Origin: Pseudomonadota bacterium
GTDB taxonomy: Bacteria; Pseudomonadota; Gammaproteobacteria; Burkholderiales; Casimicrobiaceae
DNA: 5,975 bases
Reading direction: 5' to 3'
NCBI GenBank assembly: GCA_022709775.1
Contig: JAKLIE010000138.1
Span: 1 to 5,975, forward strand
Shown: one piece after another, positions 1-5,237 of the stretch
Numbering within the stretch: the stretch's first letter is position 1
How the letters are laid out: every line of letters starts with the position of its first letter
Position numbers and translations under genes: made by a program
Notes under the pieces: model-generated
Database searches by the model: none
The model's input: the letters and a program-made list of their open reading frames with translations, nothing else
What the model was told of the DNA's origin: nothing

Positions 1-686
1 CGAGCCTGATGAACCGGCTCGCGCGCGAGGACGTCGCGATCGTCACGGCGATTCCCGGCACGACGCGCGACACGGTCGAGCGCGCGATCGAGGTCGGCGG
101 CATCCCGCTCACGGTCGTCGACACGGCGGGGCTGCGCGAGACCGGCGATGCCATCGAGCAGCTCGGCATCGCGCGCACCTGGAGCGCGGTCGAGCGTGCC
201 GACCTCGCACTGGTGCTCGTCGACGCGCGCGAATCGGGCGACGGCCTGCACGACGAGGATCGCGCGATCCTCGCGCGGCTCCCGCCGGCGCTTCCGCGCA
301 TCGTCGTCCACAACAAGTGCGATCTTGCCGCGCGTGCGCCGGGGGTCGAGAGCCGAACCGGCGACGTCGCAAGTGCGCACGTGTGGCTGTCGGCGCTGTC
401 GGGGGAGGGCGTCGACCTGCTCGAGCGCGAGGTGCTCGCGATCGCGGGCGTCGAGGGTGCGCACGAGGACGCGTTCATCGCGCGCGCGCGGCACGTGGTC
501 GCGCTCGAGGACGCGGCCGCCCGGCTGCGCGAGGCGTCCTCGCATCTGGCCGAAAGCCGGCCGCCGCTCGAGCTCTACGCGGAGGCGTTGCGCGAGGCGC
601 AGGTCGCGCTCGCGTCGATCACCGGCGAGTTCACCGCGGACGACCTGCTGGGGGTGATCTTTTCGCGGTTCTGCATCGGGAAGTGA
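1..686 (+). CDS. mnmE: tRNA uridine-5-carboxymethylaminomethyl modification GTPase MnmE (TrmE), C-terminal half, 5'-partial
   Basis: MnmE is a cytoplasmic GTPase that works with MnmG to install the (carboxymethyl)aminomethyl group on U34 of certain tRNAs. The first complete codon is at base 3, and 227 residues are visible, about half of the family's ~450. The first residues, SLMN, are what normally follows the P-loop GKS, so the N-terminal formyl-THF-binding domain and G1 lie upstream of the window. Visible G motifs, numbered from the first codon, are GTTRD (G2, 19-23), DTAGLRE (G3, 40-46), NKCD (G4, 104-107) and SALSGEG (G5, 130-136). A helical region follows, then the ITGEF-type stretch and the diagnostic C-terminal CIGK, which carries the conserved catalytic-site cysteine. 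The stop is TGA at 684-686. In many proteobacteria mnmE closes the rpmH-rnpA-yidC-mnmE cluster near the origin, so that cluster is probably just upstream (inference). The gene looks intact except for the window cut. Confidence 0.97.
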   Translation, partial: SLMNRLAREDVAIVTAIPGTTRDTVERAIEVGGIPLTVVDTAGLRETGDAIEQLGIARTWSAVERADLALVLVDARESGDGLHDEDRAILARLPPALPRIVVHNKCDLAARAPGVESRTGDVASAHVWLSALSGEGVDLLEREVLAIAGVEGAHEDAFIARARHVVALEDAAARLREASSHLAESRPPLELYAEALREAQVALASITGEFTADDLLGVIFSRFCIGK

Positions 687-787
687 GGCGGGTGGGCGTG
701 GTCGACCGCTCCGATGCATGCGCGCCGGACAGGGGATCGCGCGGGACGCGGGAGCGGTCCTGCGGGAGCGCGCGAGGAAGCCCGCCT
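686..787 (+). repeat. Nested inverted repeat downstream of mnmE, possible 3'-end structure
   Basis: Two nested perfect inverted repeats begin at the mnmE stop codon. The outer arms are AGGCGGG (686-692) and CCCGCCT (781-787). The inner arms are GACCGCTCC (704-712) and GGAGCGGTC (751-759), 9 of 9 paired around a 38-base loop. Together they could fold into one long RNA stem-loop that stabilises the mnmE 3' end or assists termination. No T-run follows, so it is not a standard intrinsic terminator. A terminator role is inference. Confidence 0.4.
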
Positions 788-858
788 GACGGGAACACCA
801 CCCCTGGCCGCACCCACCCCGCTCGTCGGCGTTGCGGGTGCCCAACCTCGCCAGCGTC

Positions 859-870
859 CGGGCCGGCCCG
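859..870. repeat. 12-base perfect palindrome CGGGCCGGCCCG
   Basis: This is a perfect dyad with no spacer, sitting between the first and second CGGGAAC copies. It could be a dimeric-protein site, but short GC palindromes arise easily at this base composition, so support is weak. Confidence 0.25.
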
Positions 871-913
871 TCAGCGCGGGAACGGCGAGGGTCCGGGAAC
901 CCGACGCAATCTG

Positions 914-929
914 GCCGCCCGCAGGCGGC
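914..929 (+). repeat. Compact hairpin, 6-bp stem with CGCA loop
   Basis: GCCGCC (914-919) and GGCGGC (924-929) pair perfectly around a four-base loop. The stem is all G-C and would be stable in RNA. No T-run follows, so it is not a typical intrinsic terminator. It may be part of a structured leader of the tct operon if transcription starts upstream of it. Confidence 0.35.
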
Positions 930-997
930 GGTCCGCTCCTGCCGCGCGCACGGTCGGCGTCCTCGCCCTCGCCCGGGAACAGGAGCAGCAGGGTGAG

Positions 998-1013
998 CGG
1001 ATCGGGAGATCCG
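998..1013 (+). repeat. Compact hairpin, 6-bp stem with GGGA (GNRA-type) tetraloop
   Basis: CGGATC (998-1003) and GATCCG (1008-1013) pair perfectly around GGGA, which fits the GNRA loop consensus. A G-T pair can extend the base by one. GNRA loops are typical of folded RNA, so this is the best hint that the transcript upstream of tctC is structured. It matches no riboswitch class that I recognise. Confidence 0.35.
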
Positions 1014-1099
1014 TGCAGACCCCGGCTTCCCCCGAACCATCGCGGACTCGCGCCACGGTTTCCGGACCCCGATTGAATTTCCCCCCGAATCCGTGGACC

Positions 1100-1177
1100 A
1101 TGAGCGCCCCCGGTGCGCGCGACTGCCGGCGCCTACCCGCTCCTTCCCCCCCAAGAACGCCCTGGAGAACCCCATGA
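1100..1177 (+). other. Possible 25-codon upstream reading frame overlapping the tctC start
   Basis: An ATG at 1100 opens a 25-codon frame that ends at TGA 1175-1177, forming an ATGA overlap with the tctC start at 1174. The predicted peptide is Pro- and Arg-rich in its second half (Pro at about codons 13, 15, 17, 18, 21 and 25). No Shine-Dalgarno sequence precedes its ATG, and the frame is open far upstream because of GC richness, so it may be chance. If translated, it would couple translation to tctC. Confidence 0.2.
1164..1169 (+). promoter_or_regulatory. Ribosome binding site of tctC
   Basis: GGAGAA lies four bases before ATG 1174 (six bases from the end of its GGAG core). It selects this ATG over the in-frame GTG at 1093, which has no such site and would bury the signal peptide behind 27 extra residues. 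Confidence 0.7.
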
Positions 1178-2151
1178 CTCTCACCTGCACGCTCGTCCGC
1201 GGCGCCCGGCGCGGCATCGCGTTCACGATCCTCGCCGGCGCCCTGCTGGCCTCCGGCGGCGCCGCGGCGCTCGACAACGTCAAGATGATGATCCCGGCCA
1301 ACCCGGGCGGCGGCTGGGACCAGACCGGCCGCGCGCTCGCGGCCGCGATGCAGTCGGCGAAGGTCGTGCAGTCCGTGCAGTTCGACAACAAGGGCGGCGC
1401 GGCCGGCACGATCGGGCTCGCGCAGTTCGTCAACAGCGCGAAGGGCGACCCGAACGCGCTCTTGATGGGCGGCATGGTGATGGTCGGCGGCATCGAGCTT
1501 CAGAAATCGCCCGTGAACCTGACGATGGTGACGCCGATCGCGCGGCTGACCAGCGAATACCTCGTCGTCGTCGTGCCTGCCGCCTCGCCGCACAAGACGA
1601 TGAGCGACCTCGTGGCCGCGTTCAAGGCCGACCCCGGCAAGGTGAGCTGGCACGGCGGCTCGGCCGGCGGCTCCGACCACATCCTCGCGGGCCTGATCGC
1701 GAAGGCCGTGGGCGTCGATCCGTCCAAGGTCAACTACGTCGCGGCGAAGGGCGGCGGCGACCAGGTCGCGAACATCGTCGGCGGGCACGTGACCGCCGGC
1801 ATCGCGGGGCTGGGCGAGTTCGCCGAGCACATCAAGGGCGGGCGCATGCGCGCGCTCGCGGTGTCGGCTCCCGCGAAGGAGGAGGGGATCCCGTCCCTCA
1901 AGGAGCAGGGCATCGACGTCGTGCTGGGCAACTGGCGCGGCGTGTTCGCCGCGCCGGGCATCACGACCGCGCAGCGCGACGCGCTGATCGCCGCGGTGAA
2001 GACGGCGACCGAGTCGGCCGCGTGGAAGGAATCGCTCGCGAAGTACGGCTGGGACCCGGTGTTCCTGTCCGGCGACGCGTACAAGACGTTCGTCGAGGAG
2101 GACACGAAGCGGATCGCCGGCATCCTGACCTCGCTCGGTCTCAGGAAGTAG
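1174..2151 (+). CDS. tctC: TctC/Bug-family periplasmic carboxylate-binding protein of a tripartite tricarboxylate transporter
   Basis: This is the periplasmic solute-binding subunit that captures a carboxylate (citrate-like in the best-known members) and delivers it to the TctA/TctB membrane complex. It has 325 residues, normal for the family. The N-terminus is a Sec signal peptide: Arg-containing n-region (R9, R12, R13), hydrophobic core at about 15-29, and an AAA cleavage site near residue 32. There is no lipobox cysteine. Family signatures are the PGGGWD motif (44-49) after the first strand, the glycine-rich HGGSAGGSDH (160-169), the GGGDQ loop near 190, and the GLGEFAEH region near 212-219. 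The GGGWD form resembles true TctC proteins more than generic Bug proteins, but the ligand cannot be read from sequence. It is the first gene of the tctC-tctB-tctA order, with a two-base gap to tctB. No tctDE-type two-component regulator is adjacent on the visible side. Confidence 0.93.
   Translation: MTLTCTLVRGARRGIAFTILAGALLASGGAAALDNVKMMIPANPGGGWDQTGRALAAAMQSAKVVQSVQFDNKGGAAGTIGLAQFVNSAKGDPNALLMGGMVMVGGIELQKSPVNLTMVTPIARLTSEYLVVVVPAASPHKTMSDLVAAFKADPGKVSWHGGSAGGSDHILAGLIAKAVGVDPSKVNYVAAKGGGDQVANIVGGHVTAGIAGLGEFAEHIKGGRMRALAVSAPAKEEGIPSLKEQGIDVVLGNWRGVFAAPGITTAQRDALIAAVKTATESAAWKESLAKYGWDPVFLSGDAYKTFVEEDTKRIAGILTSLGLRK
2143..2148 (+). promoter_or_regulatory. Ribosome binding site of tctB inside the tctC end
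   Basis: AGGAAG directly precedes the tctC stop TAG (2149-2151) and lies five bases before the tctB ATG at 2154. The site therefore lies within tctC codons, consistent with coupled translation. Confidence 0.7.
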
Positions 2152-2153
2152 CG

Positions 2154-2663
2154 ATGGCCGCGGCGGCGCACTCCCGCGTCGAGGTCGTGCTGTCGCTCGG
2201 CGTGCTGGCGCTGGGACTCGCCGCGAGCGCGATCGCGTACTCGCTCCCGGACGCCGGCGGCTACGCGCGGGTCGGGCCGAACTTCATGCCGAAGTTCGTC
2301 GCCGGCGGGCTGGTCCTGCTCGGCCTGTGGCTGCTGGCCGAGGTGTTCACCGGCGGCTGGCGCGACGCGGTGCCGGAAGACGCGGCCGAGCGCGGCGAGC
2401 ACGCGTTCCTGCCGTCGGCGTTCGCCTGGGTCAGCGCCGGCCTGTTCCTGCAGATGGCGCTGATCCACACGGCGGGCTTCGTGCTCGCGGCGGCGGCGCT
2501 CTACGCCTGCGTCGCGCGGGGCTTCTCCAGCACGCGCATCGCGCGCGACCTCGGCATCGGCGTCGTGCTGGGGCTCGCGGTGTTCCTGTTCTTCGTGAAG
2601 TTCCTGAACGTGAACCTGCCGGCCGGCTGGCTCTCGCCCCTGCTCGGCGGCGCCGGCATCTGA
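2154..2663 (+). CDS. tctB: Tripartite tricarboxylate transporter small membrane subunit TctB
   Basis: This is the small, poorly conserved membrane subunit of TTT transporters (DUF1468 type), which assembles with TctA in the inner membrane. It has 169 residues, usual for the family. About four membrane segments can be seen, near 11-30, 47-65, 88-120 (probably two helices) and 133-150. A charged loop at about 69-83 separates the second and third. The conserved early-loop motif is visible as [12 protein letters not shown] (37-48), matching the family's Y-x-x-VGP-x-x-x-P pattern. ATG 2154 is supported by an AGGAAG site and by the immediate hydrophobic N-terminus. The gene sits between tctC and tctA as in the classical tctCBA arrangement. 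Identity rests on context plus this motif and topology, because the family diverges quickly. Confidence 0.9.
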   Translation: MAAAAHSRVEVVLSLGVLALGLAASAIAYSLPDAGGYARVGPNFMPKFVAGGLVLLGLWLLAEVFTGGWRDAVPEDAAERGEHAFLPSAFAWVSAGLFLQMALIHTAGFVLAAAALYACVARGFSSTRIARDLGIGVVLGLAVFLFFVKFLNVNLPAGWLSPLLGGAGI

Positions 2664-2676
2664 TCGGGTCCCGCCG

Positions 2677-4179
2677 ATGACCGAGACACTCCAGGCCCTC
2701 GTCGCCGGCTTCGGCGTCGCGCTGACGCCGATCAACCTGCTGTGGGGCTTCCTCGGCGTCACGCTCGGCACGGCGATCGGCGTGCTGCCGGGCGTGGGCC
2801 CCGCGCTCACCGTCGCGATGCTGCTGCCTCTGACGTCGAAGCTCGACGCGACCGGCGCGCTCATCATGTTCGCCGGCATCTACTACGGCGCGATGTACGG
2901 CGGCTCGACGACGACGATCCTGCTCAACACGCCCGGCGAGTCGGCGTCGATCGCCACCGCGCTCGAGGGCAACAAGATGGCCAAGCGCGGCCGCGCGGGA
3001 CCCGCGCTCGCGACCGCCGCGATCGGCTCGTTCGTCGCGGGCACGATCGCGACCATGCTCCTGACGGTGCTCGCGCCGCTGGTGGTCGAAGTCGCGCTCA
3101 AGTTCGGTCCGACCGAGTACTTCGCGCTGATGGTCTTCGCGTTCGTGACGGTCGCGGCGGTGCTCGGGTCGTCGATGGTGCGCGGGCTGACGATGCTGTT
3201 CCTGGGCCTGCTGTTCGGGCTCGTCGGCATCGACGACCAGACCGGGCAGATGCGCTTCGCGTTCGGCGTGCCGGAGCTGATGGACGGCATCGACGTCGTC
3301 GTGCTCGCCGTGGGCCTGTTCGCCGTCGGCGAGGCGTTGTACGTCGCGGCCTACCAGAGCCGGCTGCCGGAGACGATCGAGAAGATGTCGGGCTCGCTGA
3401 TGATGTCGCGCGAGGACTGGCGGCGATCGTGGCCGGCGTGGCTCCGCGCGACGGCGATCGGCTTCCCGTTCGGCACGATTCCCGCGGGCGGCGCGGAGAT
3501 CCCGACGTTCCTATCCTACGCGCTCGAGAAGAAGCTCTCGAAGCACCCGGAGGAGTTCGGCAACGGCGCGATCGAAGGCGTGGCCGGACCGGAGGCGGCG
3601 AACAACGCGTCGTCGGCCGGCGTGCTGGTGCCGCTGCTGACGCTCGGCATCCCGACGTCGGCGACGGCGGCGATCCTGCTCGCGGCGTTCCAGAACTACG
3701 GCCTGCAGCCGGGGCCGCTCCTGTTCCAGACGCAGGCGACGCTCGTCTGGGGCCTCATCGCCAGCATGTACATCGGCAACGTGTTGCTGCTGATCCTCAA
3801 CCTCCCGCTGATCGGGCTGTGGGTGAAGGTGCTGAAGATCCCGCAGCCGCTGCTGTACGCGGGCATCCTCGTGTTCGCGACGCTGGGCGCCTACAGCCTG
3901 CACCAGTCGGTGGTCGACCTCGCGACGCTGTACGTGTTCGGGCTGCTCGGCTTCATGATGCGGCGCTGGGGCTTCCCGGTCGCGCCGGCCGTGATCGGAC
4001 TGATCCTCGGACCGCTCGCCGAGTCGCAGTTCCGCCGGGCATTGGCGATCAGCCAGGGCGACCCGACGGTGTTCTTCACCCACCCGATCTCGGCCACGCT
4101 GCTCGCGCTTACCGTGTTGCTGGTCCTGGTCCCGTGGGGGGTCAAGGTCGTCCGCGAGCGGCGCGCCCTGCGCAGGTGA
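2677..4179 (+). CDS. tctA: Tripartite tricarboxylate transporter large membrane subunit TctA
   Basis: This is the transport-channel subunit, a polytopic inner-membrane protein driving ion-coupled uptake of the carboxylate bound by TctC. It has 500 residues, the usual family length, with roughly 10-12 hydrophobic segments. Strong family signatures are [11 protein letters not shown] (35-45), [20 protein letters not shown] (71-90), [16 protein letters not shown] (271-286), [12 protein letters not shown] (304-315), [12 protein letters not shown] (323-334) and the C-terminal [19 protein letters not shown] (429-447). The two halves each contain a PG/GP-rich re-entrant-like block (35-91 and 265-334), in line with the duplicated architecture known for TctA. 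It starts 13 bases after tctB. No good Shine-Dalgarno sequence is visible, so initiation may rely on coupling to tctB. The stop TGA (4177-4179) overlaps a possible GTG start of the next gene. The frame is intact and no key motif is missing. Confidence 0.97.
   Translation: MTETLQALVAGFGVALTPINLLWGFLGVTLGTAIGVLPGVGPALTVAMLLPLTSKLDATGALIMFAGIYYGAMYGGSTTTILLNTPGESASIATALEGNKMAKRGRAGPALATAAIGSFVAGTIATMLLTVLAPLVVEVALKFGPTEYFALMVFAFVTVAAVLGSSMVRGLTMLFLGLLFGLVGIDDQTGQMRFAFGVPELMDGIDVVVLAVGLFAVGEALYVAAYQSRLPETIEKMSGSLMMSREDWRRSWPAWLRATAIGFPFGTIPAGGAEIPTFLSYALEKKLSKHPEEFGNGAIEGVAGPEAANNASSAGVLVPLLTLGIPTSATAAILLAAFQNYGLQPGPLLFQTQATLVWGLIASMYIGNVLLLILNLPLIGLWVKVLKIPQPLLYAGILVFATLGAYSLHQSVVDLATLYVFGLLGFMMRRWGFPVAPAVIGLILGPLAESQFRRALAISQGDPTVFFTHPISATLLALTVLLVLVPWGVKVVRERRALRR
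4174..4179 (+). promoter_or_regulatory. Shine-Dalgarno-like AGGTGA at the tctA stop
   Basis: AGGTGA spans the last tctA codon and its stop, and lies 14 bases before ATG 4194, a long spacing. It also contains the alternative GTG start at 4176. It is the only purine-rich site near the start of the AbrB-family gene. Confidence 0.35.
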
Positions 4180-4193
4180 CCCCCGGCCGCGTC

Positions 4194-5237
4194 ATGGGCG
4201 CCGTCGCCACGCTCGCGATCGGCGGCGCGGCGGGCTGGCTGTGCAGCGTCCTGCACACGCCGATCCCGTGGATGCTGGGTCCGCTGTTCTCGATCGCCCT
4301 CCTCCGCGTCGCGGGCGCGCGCATCGAGGCGCCGCTGCCTTCGCGCTACGCGGGGCAGTGGATCATCGGTACCTCGCTCGGCCTGTACTTCACGTCCGCC
4401 GTGGTGCGCGAAGTCGCGGGTCTCTGGTACCTGCTCGCCGCGGGCGCGGCGTTCGCGATCGTCCTGGGCTACGTCTCGGGCATCGCGCTCGCGCGGCTCG
4501 CGGGCCTCGATCGGACGACCGGCATCTTCGCCAGCGTGCCGGGCGGCGCCGCCGAGATGGCCACGCTCGGCGAGCGATTCGGCGGCCGCGTCGATCGCAT
4601 CGCGGCGGCGCAGAGCCTGCGCATCCTGATCGTGGTCGCGGTCGTCCCGGGGGCGATCACCGCGCTCGGCATCCACGGCGCCGATCTCTACGTTCCGGGC
4701 GCGACGACGTTCGACGCCGGAGGCTTCGCGATCCTGATGGGCGCGACGCTCGCCGGCAGCCTGGTCTTCCAGGCGTTCGCCGCGCCGAATGCGTTCGTGC
4801 TGGGCTCGCTCGCGCTGGCGATTCCGCTGACCGCGCTCGGCGCAGACCTCTCCTCGATGCCGCCGGTCGTGTCGAACGCCGGTCAGCTCCTCCTGGGCTG
4901 CGCGCTGGGCTCGCGTTTCCAGCCCGACTTCCTGCGCGGAGCGCACCGGTTCGTCGGCGCGGTGGCGACGACGGTACTGCTGTCGATCGTGCTCTCGACG
5001 ATGTTCGGCGCGGGGCTCGCGTGGGTCTCCGCGCAGAACCCCGCGACGCTGGTCCTCGGCAACGCGCCCGGGGGCATTGCCGAGATGTGCATCACCGCCA
5101 AGGTGCTCCAGCTGGGTGTTCCGCTGGTGACGGCGTTCCACGTGACGCGGGTCGTCGTGCTGTTGCTCGCGACGCCCGCGGTGTTCGCGCGTGCGCGGCG
5201 CTGGTACCGTGCGCGGGACCGCGGGGGTTCTCCGTGA
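4194..5237 (+). CDS. AbrB-duplication family integral membrane protein (often annotated as AbrB regulator or ammonia monooxygenase)
   Basis: This 347-residue polytopic membrane protein has about nine to eleven hydrophobic segments and no DNA-binding domain. It belongs to the Gram-negative AbrB-duplication family (COG3180 type), whose database names are historical and misleading. The function is not established. The internal duplication is plain. TPIPWMLGP (22-30) pairs with APNAFVLGS (197-205), AGQWIIGTSLG (53-63) with AGQLLLGCALG (229-239), and VPGGAAEM (115-122) with APGGIAEM (291-298). Each PGG-x-AEM motif is followed by an amphipathic helix and a basic residue leading into a membrane segment (SLR-ILIVV and VTR-VVVLLL). 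Such twofold symmetry is typical of transporters. ATG 4194 is chosen here. GTG 4176, which overlaps the tctA stop as GTGA, is an equally possible start and adds six residues. The gene is tightly linked to tctA upstream and tam downstream, suggesting a membrane role connected to carboxylate uptake or export (inference). Confidence 0.88.
   Translation: MGAVATLAIGGAAGWLCSVLHTPIPWMLGPLFSIALLRVAGARIEAPLPSRYAGQWIIGTSLGLYFTSAVVREVAGLWYLLAAGAAFAIVLGYVSGIALARLAGLDRTTGIFASVPGGAAEMATLGERFGGRVDRIAAAQSLRILIVVAVVPGAITALGIHGADLYVPGATTFDAGGFAILMGATLAGSLVFQAFAAPNAFVLGSLALAIPLTALGADLSSMPPVVSNAGQLLLGCALGSRFQPDFLRGAHRFVGAVATTVLLSIVLSTMFGAGLAWVSAQNPATLVLGNAPGGIAEMCITAKVLQLGVPLVTAFHVTRVVVLLLATPAVFARARRWYRARDRGGSP
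5223..5227 (+). promoter_or_regulatory. Ribosome binding site of tam inside the AbrB-family gene end
   Basis: GGGGG lies six bases before GTG 5234 and is close to the GGAGG consensus. It supports GTG 5234 as the start of the methyltransferase, overlapping the upstream stop by four bases (GTGA). Confidence 0.5.

Larger units (their letters stand above)
790..980 (+). repeat. Four direct copies of the heptamer CGGGAAC
   Basis: CGGGAAC occurs at 790-796, 877-883, 894-900 and 974-980, always on the + strand. The start-to-start spacings are 87, 17 and 80 bases. I did not find it in the coding parts of the window when scanning by eye. The central pair, 17 bases apart, also lies near two GTCCGGG copies (856-862 and 891-897). 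The copies could be sites for a regulator of the downstream operon or a remnant of a longer repeat. Function is unknown. Confidence 0.4.
687..1173. other. Intergenic region between mnmE and tctC, no convincing gene
   Basis: This 487-base stretch separates mnmE from the transporter operon. Reading frames stay open across it because the DNA is very GC-rich. Their translations are Arg/Pro/Gly/Ala-rich with no recognisable domain, so I call no gene. I saw no tRNA or other known RNA. It contains a nested inverted repeat right after mnmE (686-787), four direct CGGGAAC copies (790-980), a palindrome (859-870), two compact hairpins (914-929 and 998-1013) and C-tracts near the tctC start. The AT-richest patch is 1071-1080. 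The operon promoter should be somewhere here, but I could not identify a well-spaced -35/-10 pair. Confidence 0.8.

Noticed and set aside
889..902. Minus-strand T-arm-like sequence (GGGTTCCCGGACCC), considered as part of a tRNA
   Set aside because: The loop lacks the TTCRA-type consensus, and no acceptor, D or anticodon arms could be found at the right distances.
714..1076. 120-residue + strand frame inside the intergenic region
   Set aside because: It has no ribosome binding site and a low-complexity Arg/Pro/Gly-rich translation, and the hairpins and repeats run through it. It is better explained by GC-driven open frames.
1073..1078. TTGAAT as a promoter -35 or -10 element
   Set aside because: No partner hexamer is present at 16-18 bases on either side, so it is only noted as part of the AT-richest patch in the gap.
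1093..1173. Extended tctC start at GTG 1093, adding 27 residues
   Set aside because: It has no ribosome binding site and would place a clear signal peptide internally. ATG 1174 has GGAGAA at good spacing.
317..1177. 286-residue + strand frame crossing the mnmE end and the intergenic region
   Set aside because: It reads out of frame through mnmE, is Arg/Gly/Ala-rich with no recognisable family, and is open because of high GC.
1174..1272. Tat (twin-arginine) signal on TctC because of the RR pair at residues 12-13
   Set aside because: The surrounding residues do not fit S/T-RR-x-F-L-K. An ordinary Sec signal with AAA cleavage fits better.
2742..4193. Long open frame upstream of and in frame with the AbrB-family gene, suggesting an 831-residue fusion
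   Set aside because: The first 480 residues are an Arg/Asp-rich out-of-frame reading of tctA with no domain. Only the part after 4176/4194 is membrane-protein-like.
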